From JBDHHQ01 sp039586035 (lineage in GTDB: Bacteria; Gemmatimonadota; Gemmatimonadetes; Longimicrobiales; Gaopeijiaceae), in the NCBI GenBank assembly GCA_039586035.1, contig JBDHLD010000002.1:62001-126000 (forward strand): 64,000 nt of DNA, in the 5' to 3' direction. Positions 19,046 to 27,106 of this stretch are shown in pieces. A model generated the notes under the pieces. That model did no database searches, was not told where the DNA came from, and saw only the letters and a list, made by a program, of their open reading frames with translations. The stretch's first letter is position 1; each line of letters opens with the position of its first letter. Made by a program: the position numbers and the translations under genes.

Positions 19046-20257
19046 CTAGGCGCGCTCCACGGAAAGGGCGACCGCGTTGCCTCCACCCAGACAGAGCGTG
19101 GCGAGGCCCGAGTCGACGTCGCGCGCCTCCATCGCATGGAGGAGCGTCACGAGAATGCGTGTGCCCGAGGCGCCGATGGGATGCCCCAGGGCTACGGCGC
19201 CGCCGTGGACGTTGACCCGGTCATGGTCCATCCCCAGCTCACGCATGTCGGCGAGGGCCTGGACGGCGAATGCTTCGTTGAGCTCGACGAGGCCGTAGTC
19301 GCCGATGGCTTTGCCCTCCTTCGCCATCAGTTTGCGTACGGCCACGACCGGCGCGAAGAATAGCTCGTGGGGCTCCATGCCTCCCGATGCGTATCCGGTG
19401 ACGACGGCGGTGTACTCCAGGCCGTGGGCATCGGCGAAGGCCTGGGAAGCCACCACCACGGCCGCTCCCCCGTCGTTCAGCCCCGGCGCATTCCCCGCGG
19501 TGACGACCAGGTCCTCGATCTCTGACGGCGCGTCATTCGGGAAGGCGGGCCGGAGCTTGCCGAGCGCTTCCAGGCTGGTATCTCGCCGGGGGCTCTCGTC
19601 CGAATCCACGACGGTGGTGCCGCGCCGCGTCTCGATGGCCACCGGGACGATCTCGTCCTGGAACTTGCCGCTGTCCATGGCGTCGACCGCACGACGGTGA
19701 GATTCGAGTGAGAAGGCGTCGGCGTCATGCCGGCTCACACCCGCTCGGGCCGCGGTGTACTCGGCATGGCCACCCATGTGACAGTGGCCGAACGAGCACC
19801 AGAGCCCGTCGTGGATCAGCCCGTCTTCCAGCGACTGGTTGCCGAACTTCACGCCGCCCCGGAGGCCGCGTACGTAATACGGCACGTTGGACATGGATTC
19901 GAAGCCGCCGGCGACGACGAGCTGGTTGTCGCCCGCCTTGATCGACTGTGCCGCCAGCATGACCGCCTTGAGCCCCGATCCGCACACCTTGTTGACGGTG
20001 ACGGCCGGGACGGAAGCGGGAACGCCGCCGTGGATCCCGGCCTGACGGGCCGGCGCCTGGCCTGCACCCGCGGTGACGACGTTCCCCATGATGATCTCGT
20101 CGACCTCGGTGCCGTCGATGCCCGAGCGTTCGACGGCCGCGCGGATCGCGGTGGCCCCCAGCTCGGGGGCCGAAAGGGGGCTGAGGCCGCCCAAGAACCT
20201 CCCGATGGGGGTCCGGGCGCCCTTGAGAAGGACGGGCGTGCGCGATCTATCGGTCAT
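19046..20257 (-). CDS. Acetyl-CoA C-acetyltransferase (thiolase)
   Basis: A 403-residue thiolase that joins two acetyl-CoA to acetoacetyl-CoA or cleaves 3-ketoacyl-CoA. The acylated cysteine lies in VNKVCGSGLKAVMLAAQ, the second site in NEAFAVQALA, the histidine in GGAVALGHPIGASGTRI and the proton-donor cysteine in LATLCLGGGNAVAL. The biosynthetic (AtoB/PhaA) type fits best. The ATG at 20257 with GGGAG seven bases upstream is preferred to the in-frame GTG at 20272. With hbd and acyl-CoA dehydrogenase it forms the C4 acyl-CoA part of this cluster. An inverted repeat stands before it. Confidence 0.95.
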   Translation of the reverse strand: MTDRSRTPVLLKGARTPIGRFLGGLSPLSAPELGATAIRAAVERSGIDGTEVDEIIMGNVVTAGAGQAPARQAGIHGGVPASVPAVTVNKVCGSGLKAVMLAAQSIKAGDNQLVVAGGFESMSNVPYYVRGLRGGVKFGNQSLEDGLIHDGLWCSFGHCHMGGHAEYTAARAGVSRHDADAFSLESHRRAVDAMDSGKFQDEIVPVAIETRRGTTVVDSDESPRRDTSLEALGKLRPAFPNDAPSEIEDLVVTAGNAPGLNDGGAAVVVASQAFADAHGLEYTAVVTGYASGGMEPHELFFAPVVAVRKLMAKEGKAIGDYGLVELNEAFAVQALADMRELGMDHDRVNVHGGAVALGHPIGASGTRILVTLLHAMEARDVDSGLATLCLGGGNAVALSVERA

Positions 20258-20317
20258 TCGTGTATCTCCCACAATTTCATGGGTGGGCCCCCCCGGCGGG
20301 GGCGGCGGGCCCAGGGC

Positions 20318-20340
20318 CTGTTCGAGCGCTTGTCGAACAG
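20318..20340 (-). promoter_or_regulatory. Palindromic operator candidate before the thiolase gene
   Basis: Perfect 8-bp inverted repeat CTGTTCGA-N7-TCGAACAG, 60 bases upstream of the thiolase start. On the minus strand a TTATAA element (possible -10) ends four bases before the repeat, so a bound regulator would overlap the transcription start. The layout suits a TetR-like repressor; the regulator is not identified. Confidence 0.4.
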
Positions 20341-20462
20341 CGTTATAAGATAGATGATTTCTCGCCGAGGGTCACGACCACACCACCGGCCGTCAAAGGA
20401 CGGGACTACCGGGCCGGCGGCGCCCCGATGGCACGCCTCCGGCGGACCCTGCCGCCCGCCTT

Positions 20463-21299
20463 TCACGTTCGCTCCTGGCTGGATCTGGAGCCACGCTCCC
20501 GTCCGCACCGGCGGCGCCCCGGCGCGCCGAGGAACGCCCCCAGGGCAGACAGATCACCGATACCGATGCGCCGCGCCTCGTCGAGCAGCCGAATGAGGAT
20601 CCTGGCCGTCGCCACTGCGTCATCCAGCGCCCGGTGTCTCCGGTGGATCTCGATCCCGAAATGGTCGGAGAGCGCGTCGAGATTCCGGCGCCGAACCCGG
20701 GGCAGGAGTCGTCGGGCCAGGTGTACCGTGCATAGCCGCGGCACTTCGGGCGCCTGCCCCAGTGAGTGCTGAAGGTGAGCCCGGACGAACCCCCAGTCGA
20801 AGCCCACGTTGTGGGCCACGAACACGCGGCCGGCGAGGCGCTCGAACACCTCCGGGGCCACGTGCTCGAAGAGCGGGGCCTCGGCGACCATGGCGGGCGT
20901 GATGCCTGTGAGTGCGGTGACGAAGGGAGGAAGGGGCCGTCCCGGGTTCAACAGGGTCTGAAACGTGTCACCGACGAACCCGTCTCGGACCTCCACGACG
21001 GCGATCTCCACGATGCCGTGCCCGCGCCATCGAAGACTCCCGGTCGTCTCCACGTCCACCACGGCGTAGCGGAGGCCTCTCAGTGCAGGAGCGGGGGCAC
21101 CGGCGAGTGGGGCGACCTCCCACCGGCCGTCCTGGCGGAAGCGGAAGCGGCCATCATCTCCGAGCAGCGTGGCGACTACTGTGGGAGTGAGGTGGTTCGG
21201 ACCCGTAAGGCCCATGACCCGACGCGCGATCTCGACGGCCGGGAGCGGGCCCCCCGCAAGGAGGTCGGCCGCCCGGTCCGCCAGGGACGGGCCGGTCAG
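20463..21299 (-). CDS. DEDDh 3'-5' exonuclease (DnaQ/PolC-like) with N-terminal winged-helix-like domain
   Basis: Residues about 75-245 form an exonuclease domain: VVDVETTGSL (D82, E84), VAHNVGFDWGFV (D168) and RHRALDDAVATA (H222, D227) complete the DEDDh set. Residues 5-65 (AADLLAGGPLPAVEIARRV...DDGRFRFRQDGRWEV) resemble a HARE-type winged helix. No ATG, GTG or TTG precedes this domain in frame; a CTG at 21299 overlaps the rex stop as CTGA and gives 278 residues. The first ATG (codon 29) would cut the helical domain. It is probably a proofreading or repair nuclease and is co-expressed with rex. The last 20 residues are basic and unstructured. Confidence 0.85.
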   Translation of the reverse strand: MTGPSLADRAADLLAGGPLPAVEIARRVMGLTGPNHLTPTVVATLLGDDGRFRFRQDGRWEVAPLAGAPAPALRGLRYAVVDVETTGSLRWRGHGIVEIAVVEVRDGFVGDTFQTLLNPGRPLPPFVTALTGITPAMVAEAPLFEHVAPEVFERLAGRVFVAHNVGFDWGFVRAHLQHSLGQAPEVPRLCTVHLARRLLPRVRRRNLDALSDHFGIEIHRRHRALDDAVATARILIRLLDEARRIGIGDLSALGAFLGAPGRRRCGRERGSRSSQERT

Positions 21300-21928
21300 T
21301 CCTGGGCTTCCTGACTCAGGGCGTAGGACAGCGCCTCCATCTCGATGACGAGATTGACGTCCTTGAGCCAGACCTCCTCCGGCACACGCAGGGGAACCGG
21401 GGCGAAGTTGAGGATGCCCCGGACCCCCGCCGCGACCACTCGGTCCAGCACCGCCTGCGCCGCGTGCCCGGGAACCGCCAGGATGGCGATGTCCACCCGC
21501 TCCTGCTGGATGGCCGTCTCCAGCTCGTCGTCCGGGCGGATCCGCACGTCGCCCCATTGTCTCCCCACCTTTCCGGGGTCGCTGTCCACCACCGTCACGA
21601 TGTGGAAGCCCCGGGAGGAGAGGCTGGGGTAGGCGAACAGCGCCGACCCGATCCGACCCGCTCCGACCAGCGCCACGCGCCATTCCCGCGCGAGACCCAG
21701 GATCTCGCGGACCCGCGTGGCCAACTCGCCGACGGAGTACCCCATCCCCCGCTTCCCGAAGGAACCGAAGAGGGAAAGGTCCTTGCGGATCTGGGCCGCG
21801 GTGGCGCCGGCCTGCCGTGCCAACGTCTCGCTGGACACGGTGGCGGTGCCCTCCGCCTCCAGGTCTTCCAGAAGGCGAAGATAAACCGAAAGTCGGCGGA
21901 TTGTCGAGTCGGAGATCTTGTGAGACAC
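21296..21928 (-). CDS. rex: Redox-sensing transcriptional repressor Rex
   Basis: A 210-residue sensor of the NADH/NAD+ ratio. The N-terminal winged helix is clear: STIRRLSVYLRLLEDLE, SSETLARQAGATAAQIRKDLSLFGSFGKRGMGY. The Rossmann domain follows with VALVGAGRIGSALFAY and the acidic VVDSDPGKVG, then GILNFAPVPLRVP and a C-terminal domain-swap helix. All expected blocks are present and the length is normal. The start is a GTG at 21928 without a clear ribosome site, so a very short leader is possible. A perfect Rex operator lies 16 bases upstream, so autoregulation is expected. Confidence 0.97.
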   Translation of the reverse strand: MSHKISDSTIRRLSVYLRLLEDLEAEGTATVSSETLARQAGATAAQIRKDLSLFGSFGKRGMGYSVGELATRVREILGLAREWRVALVGAGRIGSALFAYPSLSSRGFHIVTVVDSDPGKVGRQWGDVRIRPDDELETAIQQERVDIAILAVPGHAAQAVLDRVVAAGVRGILNFAPVPLRVPEEVWLKDVNLVIEMEALSYALSQEAQD

Positions 21929-21943
21929 AGTGGGTCGAGGCGT

Positions 21944-21961
21944 TTGTGAAAATCTTCACAA
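21944..21961. promoter_or_regulatory. Rex operator
   Basis: TTGTGAAAATCTTCACAA matches the Rex consensus TTGTGA-N6-TCACAA at all twelve defined positions. It lies 16 bases upstream of the rex start codon, where it would block transcription of rex and the coupled exonuclease gene when NADH is low. Known Rex proteins use exactly this site for autoregulation and for fermentation and respiration genes. Confidence 0.88.
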
Positions 21962-22091
21962 ATATGTCGACCCAGGGACGAGCCCGTCAACGCGGCCCCG
22001 CGGCCGCGCGCTCGTCGGACGCACCGTGGGCCGATGGCGCCGCACCGTTCCGCACTGAACGCGGGGGCCCGCGCATCCAGGCGCCGGAGCT

Positions 22092-23456
22092 TCAGTCGGC
22101 GACCACCAGCGTGGCATCCTCGGCCCGCGCCTTGCGCTGCCCGGCCTCCACGTCCACGAGGCTCAGCAGGGCCATGCCACCCACGAAGAACACGATGAGC
22201 GAGAGAATGCTCAGCCGGCTGCCGCCCGTGATCTGCCCGACCACAGCGAAGAGGAGCGGGCCGATGATGCCGGCGAACTTCGCGCTGACGCTGAAAAATC
22301 CGAAGAACTGCGACGCCTTGCCCTCCGGAATCATGCTGGCGAAGAGCGATCGGCTCAGCGCCTGAGACCCGCCCTGCACCATGGCTACCATGAACGCCAG
22401 GGTCCAGAACTGCCAGGCGTACTCCATGAAGTACCCGAGCATGGCGATGGCGGTGTAGACGGCCAATGCCACGTAGATCCCCCGCTTGGCGCCGATTCGC
22501 CCCGCCACGAAGCCGAAGCCGAAGGTGAAGGGGATCCCCACGAACTGGACGACCAGCAAGGCACCGATCAGGTGGCTCTGGCCGATGCCGATCTCGGAGC
22601 CGTAGATGGTGGCCATCTTGATGATCGTCCCGATGCCGTCGTTGTAGAGCCAGAAGGCCAGGAGAAAGAGGAAGACCTCCTTGTGACCCTTGAGCTCCCG
22701 TAGGGTCTCCCACACGCGGGCGAAGCCGACCCGGACCGGGTTGGCGGAGAGCGACTCGCCTTCCTCGAGCTTTCGCTCCGGCTCCGGCACCCGCCGAAAC
22801 AGAGGTACCGAGAAGACGGCCCACCACACCGCGACGGACACGAAGGACGCGCGCGACGCGATCCCGCCATCCGCGAACCCGAACCGCTCCGGCATGAGGA
22901 TCCAAGCCAGGTTCACCGCCAGGAGCACGCCACCCCCGACGTAGCCCACCGCATATCCGGCAGCCGACACACGATCGATCTCTTCGTCCGAGGCCAGAGA
23001 GGGAAGCAGTGATTCGTAGAAGACGTTGGCGCCGGCAAAGCCGATGTTCGCTACGACGAAGACGCACGAGGCGAACAGCCAGTCGCCGCTGCGGACGAAG
23101 TACAACAGAGACGTGGCCGCAATGCCGAGGGCCGCGAAGGTGCCCAGGAATCGTTTCTTCGCGCCGAGGTAGTCGGCCACTGCGCCGAGGACCGGCGACA
23201 GCACGGCGATGATCGCCAGGGCGATGGAGGCCGTGTACGCCCAGTAGACCGTGGCCCGATTCCCCGGCAGGTCGGCCCCCGCGACGGTCGCGTAGTACAC
23301 CGGGAGCACTCCGGCCATGACGGTGGTGGCGAAGGCGGAGTTGGCCCAGTCGTACATGGCCCAGGCTCGCAGCTCCTTGCGGTGCAGGCCCAGCGCGTCG
23401 AGCCACCGAGACCCTGCGGGCTGGCCCTTGGTCGTCGTGATCGGGGAGTCGGTCAT
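22092..23456 (-). CDS. MFS transporter of the UMF1/Atg22-like family
   Basis: A 454-residue, twelve-helix major facilitator. The family opening ELRAWAMYDWANSAFATTVMAGVLPVYY is diagnostic, with SPVLGAVADYLGAKKRFL (the inter-helix loop motif), NVFYESLLPSLA, AGYAVGYVGGGVLLAVNL, FLLAFWLYNDGIGTIIKMA and the second-half QGGSQALSRSLFASMIPEGKASQFFGFFSVS. The substrate of bacterial members is not established; fungal relatives export vacuolar amino acids. The ATG at 23456 overlaps the rsmA stop as ATGA, so it is coupled to rsmA. Confidence 0.9.
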   Translation of the reverse strand: MTDSPITTTKGQPAGSRWLDALGLHRKELRAWAMYDWANSAFATTVMAGVLPVYYATVAGADLPGNRATVYWAYTASIALAIIAVLSPVLGAVADYLGAKKRFLGTFAALGIAATSLLYFVRSGDWLFASCVFVVANIGFAGANVFYESLLPSLASDEEIDRVSAAGYAVGYVGGGVLLAVNLAWILMPERFGFADGGIASRASFVSVAVWWAVFSVPLFRRVPEPERKLEEGESLSANPVRVGFARVWETLRELKGHKEVFLFLLAFWLYNDGIGTIIKMATIYGSEIGIGQSHLIGALLVVQFVGIPFTFGFGFVAGRIGAKRGIYVALAVYTAIAMLGYFMEYAWQFWTLAFMVAMVQGGSQALSRSLFASMIPEGKASQFFGFFSVSAKFAGIIGPLLFAVVGQITGGSRLSILSLIVFFVGGMALLSLVDVEAGQRKARAEDATLVVAD

Positions 23457-24295
23457 GCCACGGTCCGGTGTGGTCCGGCCCCGGCAAGGAGCCTGGACAG
23501 CGTGAGGAACGAGCCCGGCGAGAAGGTCTCGGGCCGACGGGTGAGGTCGAGGCCGGATTCGCTTTCCAGACGCTCCACCGCCTCCCGGGGAAGTCGATAC
23601 CGCGGGTGATCCCTGAGGATCTTCTGGAACTGTTTGCGGCGCCATCCGAACGCCACTCTCGTGAGCTCTCGGAGACCGGCCTCCTCCTCCGGAGACATGG
23701 GCGCAGGATGCGACGGCACCAGTCGGATCACACTGGAGTCCACCCGGGGCATGGGTCGAAACGCCGTTCGGGGCACTTTGAACAGGAGCCCGACGCGCGC
23801 CACCGATTGGACGCCGACGGTCAGGGCGCCGTATTCGGCGGTCGCCGGTGAAGCCGCCATGCGCTGTGCCACCTCTCTTTGGACCATGAGGACGATCTCG
23901 GCGGGCCGCGGCCGCTCCAGGAGCCTGAACACGATGGGCGCAGTGACGTTGTATGGGATGTTTCCCACCACCTTGAGCTCCTCCGGGCGTTCGGAGAGCG
24001 ATCGGATGTCGACCTTCAGGAAGTCGGCATGCACCACATGCACGTCGGCTCGCCCTTCGTACCGATTCTGCAACTCGTGGATCAAGTGATCGTCAAGCTC
24101 GACCAGAATGAGACGGCGGGGCACGCCCGCGAGGTGGTCCGTGAGGGCGCCTCGTCCGGGACCGATCTCCAGGATCTCGTCTTCGGGCCCCGGAGCGACG
24201 GCGGCCACGATCTTCCGTTGCAGGTTGGGGTCGATCAGGAAGTTCTGGCCGAGGCTCTTCTTGGGTCGATGTGGCTCGGGCGGGCGGGCACGCAC
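23453..24295 (-). CDS. rsmA: 16S rRNA dimethyladenosine transferase
   Basis: Dimethylates two adjacent adenines near the 3' end of 16S rRNA during small-subunit maturation. The 280 residues show the family opening PKKSLGQNFLIDPNL, SAM motif ILEIGPGRGALTDHLA, acidic LVELDDHL, HADFLKVD, the catalytic VVGNIPYNVTAPIVFRLL and MVQREVAQRM. The best start is the GTG at 24295, 23 bases after the phosphatase gene; upstream sequence in the same frame does not look like protein. No clear ribosome site is seen. Confidence 0.96.
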   Translation of the reverse strand: MRARPPEPHRPKKSLGQNFLIDPNLQRKIVAAVAPGPEDEILEIGPGRGALTDHLAGVPRRLILVELDDHLIHELQNRYEGRADVHVVHADFLKVDIRSLSERPEELKVVGNIPYNVTAPIVFRLLERPRPAEIVLMVQREVAQRMAASPATAEYGALTVGVQSVARVGLLFKVPRTAFRPMPRVDSSVIRLVPSHPAPMSPEEEAGLRELTRVAFGWRRKQFQKILRDHPRYRLPREAVERLESESGLDLTRRPETFSPGSFLTLSRLLAGAGPHRTVA

Positions 24296-24318
24296 GGCGT
24301 GGAGGGCGGAGGAAGCGG

Positions 24319-25923
24319 TCAGGACTTGAGGACGATGGCGGTGCGGTCGTCGGCCGGAACCGTCGGCGTCGCCTGTCTGGCCATGGCCAAAAGCTCGTCG
24401 ACGATCTGGGTGGGCGCCGCACGACGCCGGCGCACCACCTGGTCCACGACGAAGTCCTCTCCGCTGCCCGAAGTCGCGGCCGCCAGGGTATCCGAGAGCC
24501 CATCCGTGAACAGGAAAAGGCAATCCTCGTCCCCTGCCCAGGGTACCGCGCACTGGTGGTACGAGTCCGGCCCCGCAATGCCGATGGGCGGATCCGTGGC
24601 AGCCAGTCGATCGACCGTGCCGTCTTCATGGATCACGAACGCGTGCGGGTGTCCCGCGTTGCTATACGACAAGGTGCCAGACTCCGGATCCAGGATGCCG
24701 TAGAACGCGGTCAGATAGGTCTCCGTGCTCTCCAGCTCGTCGCGCAGCGCGTCGTCCATCTGCCGGAGGACCCGGCACGGGGTCTCCGAGGACGACGCAT
24801 AGATGCTCGCTGCGCTCAGCGACAGGGCCATGATGAGCGCGGCGGGGAAGCCGTGGCCGGACACGTCGCCGATCATCAATCCGAGGCGACCACCCTCCAG
24901 CTCGAACAGGTGGTAGAAGTCTCCGCCGACCGACACGGCCGGCTCCACCCGACCCGCGACCCGGATCCCGTCCGCCCGGTCCAACGGAGGCATGAGCTTC
25001 ATCTGGAGGTCGTGGGCCAGCTCCATCTCTCTCGAGACGCGCTCCTGGGCCAGGCTCTCCTGAATCAGCCGATTGTTCTCCAGCGCCGCACCCACCTGAC
25101 TGGCGATGGCGGAGAGGAGCTTCTGGTCGCTGGCGGTGAACCGCCCGCCCCGGCGCCGCCCGATGAGGTTCAAGACGCCCACGGTCTTGGCGCTCCCGGA
25201 GGGCGCCGTGTAGCGGATGGGGACGGACAGGACGGACTCGGGCCCGGGCTGCTCGGGTCCGAGCTCCGCCGCCTCCTCGCCTCGCTCGTCGCCGGCCGGG
25301 GTGTCCGCCGCCACGATGAGAGAGCGACCCTCGCGGAAGACCCGCGTGGTGACGGCCCGGGCATCGTCCACGGGAAGGGGACCCTGCAGCCCCCGCTCCC
25401 CGACCCAGGCGATGAGCCTCAGCTCGTGGGCTTCGGGGGCGTGCACCCACAGGGAGCCACGCCGGGCCCCCAGCACGTCGGAGACCTCCGTCAGGATGTT
25501 CCGGGCCGCTTCCTCCAGGTCCAGGATCGATCCCAGCGTCTCGCTGATGGAGTAGAGTAGGTTGATCTCCTCGTACCGCTCGGAGACCTCGTAGGTGAAG
25601 AACCGGATCTCCTGTGCGGCTTCGTAGGTCCGCTCCAGCGTAGCGCCCAGCGCCTCCGCTAGAGCCTCCGTCCGATCGCCGTCGGCGTTGCGGATCTCCA
25701 GGTCGAGCGGTGGGCCGCCTCTCGGTGCAAGCGAGCGGCGAACCGAGGTCGACGGGTCTGCCGGCCCCGGCGTGCTCCCGCCAGCCGGGAAGACGTGGGC
25801 CCGGCACCCGTCAGGCAGTGTCTGCCAGAGGTGCAGATCCACACCCAGGCGACCGCGGAACTCTTCGAGTGTGAAGACGACGGATTCCGGCAGGGGGTCC
25901 CCCTTCGGAGCGTCGGAGGTCAT
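24319..25923 (-). CDS. RsbU-like PP2C phosphatase with GAF sensor domain
   Basis: A 534-residue partner-switching phosphatase. Residues 1-85 are a variable N-terminal region, about 95-125 a helical linker, about 133-285 a GAF domain (ISETLGSILDLEEAARNIL, GARRGSLWVH, TASDQKLLSAIASQVGAALENNRL). A coiled segment then leads to a SpoIIE/PP2C domain (about 315-533) with metal ligands in SVGGDFYHLF (D335), IGDVSGHGFPAAL (D353) and FTDGLSD (D474). It should dephosphorylate the STAS protein encoded at 26518-26850 in response to a GAF-sensed signal. Its ATG overlaps the RsbW-like stop (ATGA). No sigma-factor gene is adjacent. Confidence 0.94.
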   Translation of the reverse strand: MTSDAPKGDPLPESVVFTLEEFRGRLGVDLHLWQTLPDGCRAHVFPAGGSTPGPADPSTSVRRSLAPRGGPPLDLEIRNADGDRTEALAEALGATLERTYEAAQEIRFFTYEVSERYEEINLLYSISETLGSILDLEEAARNILTEVSDVLGARRGSLWVHAPEAHELRLIAWVGERGLQGPLPVDDARAVTTRVFREGRSLIVAADTPAGDERGEEAAELGPEQPGPESVLSVPIRYTAPSGSAKTVGVLNLIGRRRGGRFTASDQKLLSAIASQVGAALENNRLIQESLAQERVSREMELAHDLQMKLMPPLDRADGIRVAGRVEPAVSVGGDFYHLFELEGGRLGLMIGDVSGHGFPAALIMALSLSAASIYASSSETPCRVLRQMDDALRDELESTETYLTAFYGILDPESGTLSYSNAGHPHAFVIHEDGTVDRLAATDPPIGIAGPDSYHQCAVPWAGDEDCLFLFTDGLSDTLAAATSGSGEDFVVDQVVRRRRAAPTQIVDELLAMARQATPTVPADDRTAIVLKS

Positions 25924-26390
25924 GCCGTGGCCTCAGGGCATCCGCCGGCGTCCGAGGGGTCTGCAAGCTCGGCGGCCGCGCTGGCCTCGACGCGAAGCAC
26001 GAGCGTCACGGAGTTGCCCTGCTCGTTGTAGTGTACCTCGTCCAGGAGCTCGCGCATCAGGAACAGCCCCCGACCGCCTTCCCGCAGCAGATTCTGGGGC
26101 GTCCGCGGATCGGGTACGGCGCCCGGATCGAAGCCGTTACCCTGGTCTGTGATGCGAGCCGTGATCGACCGCGCCTCGAGGGAGATCTCGACGCGCACCC
26201 GCTTGGCCGGATCCAGGGCGTTGCCGTACAGCATGGCGTTGGTCAGGGCCTCCGTGAGACCTACGCGGAGGTTGAGATCGAGCTTCTTGGCAGCGATCTC
26301 GCAGACGGCGCATCGAGCCATCACGTACGAAACCGCGTGCTCGATCGACCCAACGTCGCTGGGGAGCTCGAGGACGAGTTCTCGGTCCAT
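25920..26390 (-). CDS. RsbW-like anti-sigma/serine kinase (HATPase)
   Basis: A 156-residue GHKL ATPase-type protein kinase. The N box is LTEALTNAMLYGNALDP, the G1 box DQGNGFDPG and the G2 box EGGRGLFLMREL. The opening LVLELPSDVGSIEHAVSYVMARC matches RsbW/SpoIIAB relatives. It would bind and inhibit a target (often a sigma factor) and phosphorylate the STAS partner. Its start directly follows the stop of a possible 26-codon frame (TAGATG), and its stop overlaps the phosphatase start. The last 20 residues are acidic and outside the domain. Confidence 0.93.
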   Translation of the reverse strand: MDRELVLELPSDVGSIEHAVSYVMARCAVCEIAAKKLDLNLRVGLTEALTNAMLYGNALDPAKRVRVEISLEARSITARITDQGNGFDPGAVPDPRTPQNLLREGGRGLFLMRELLDEVHYNEQGNSVTLVLRVEASAAAELADPSDAGGCPEATA

Positions 26391-26471
26391 CTACCGGGTC
26401 TTCCTCTCCGTCGCAGCACGCTCGACGAGCGGCGTCGAAGTCGGCGGGCCGGATCCGCGGGATCGAGTCAT
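26391..26471 (-). CDS. Possible 26-residue leader peptide before the RsbW-like gene
   Basis: An ATG at 26471 has a perfect AGGAG ribosome site four bases upstream and opens a 26-codon frame rich in Arg, Ser, Thr and Pro. Its TAG stop abuts the ATG of the RsbW-like gene, whose own ribosome site is weak. It may exist to deliver ribosomes to the next start by coupling. No homologue can be recognised, and chance cannot be ruled out. Confidence 0.3.
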   Translation of the reverse strand: MTRSRGSGPPTSTPLVERAATERKTR

Positions 26472-26517
26472 GCGTCTCCTGCGCGGGCCTCGGGTCGGCT
26501 GGGCCTCACCCCGGAAG

Positions 26518-26850
26518 TCAGAGCCCCTGAAGAGCTTCCGATCGGGTGTCGGCGATCTTGAACAGCGTATCGAGCTTGGTGAGCTCGAAGAGCGTGCGCA
26601 GATCCTCGTTCAAACCGGCGAGCCTGAGCTCCCCGCCCTGTTCGCGGATCTTTTTCGAGAGGCTCACCAGGACGCCGAGGCCGGATGAATCGATGTAGCC
26701 GGTGTTCTCGAAGTCGATCACGAACGTGCGCTCACCGCCCTCGAGCTCTTCCAGCACCTTCTGCTTGAGCTCCTGGCGGTTGCCCACAATCAACTGTCCT
26801 TCCACGTCGACGACGGTGACGTCGCCTTCCCTGTTGACCTGAAAGCTCAT
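26518..26850 (-). CDS. STAS-domain anti-sigma factor antagonist (RsbV-like)
   Basis: A 110-residue single STAS domain. The phosphorylation site is in the classic position: FVIDFENTGYIDSSGLGVLVSL, with Ser55/Ser56 after Asp54. GQLIVGNRQELKQKVLEELEGG and LRLAGLNEDLRTLFELTKLDTLFKI complete the fold. Unphosphorylated, it should bind the RsbW-like kinase and free its target. It is the first gene of the set, preceded by a promoter-like pair at 26971-26998 and followed by the kinase after 127 bases and then the phosphatase. Confidence 0.95.
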   Translation of the reverse strand: MSFQVNREGDVTVVDVEGQLIVGNRQELKQKVLEELEGGERTFVIDFENTGYIDSSGLGVLVSLSKKIREQGGELRLAGLNEDLRTLFELTKLDTLFKIADTRSEALQGL

Positions 26851-26970
26851 CCGTTTCCCGCGACCTTTCCGTGAAGCTCCGATGGACCTGGGAAACCTCG
26901 CCCGTCCCTCGGAACGGGTCGGCAGGTCACCGAATCAGGGTGCGATCCCTGCGACGATACATCCAAAAAC

Positions 26971-26998
26971 GATATAAGAAGCGGGGCGTCCCATGCAA
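26971..26998 (-). promoter_or_regulatory. Candidate promoter of the partner-switch operon
   Basis: On the minus strand TTGCAT (26998-26993) and TATATC (26976-26971) are separated by 16 bases, in the only AT-rich patch of the 256-base gap between pta and the STAS gene. The start codon is about 120 bases downstream, with a weak hairpin (CCCGTTCC/GGGACGGG) in between. No gene is seen in the gap. Confidence 0.35.
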
Positions 26999-27106
26999 GA
27001 CGATCGCCAACGTAGGACGGTTGCCCCAGGGGTCCCGCGTGGCGGAGACCGTTGCCGCCGAGGTGCGGCGAGGAGCCGGGCCGCCCCGGCACCGGCTGCG
27101 CCGCTC

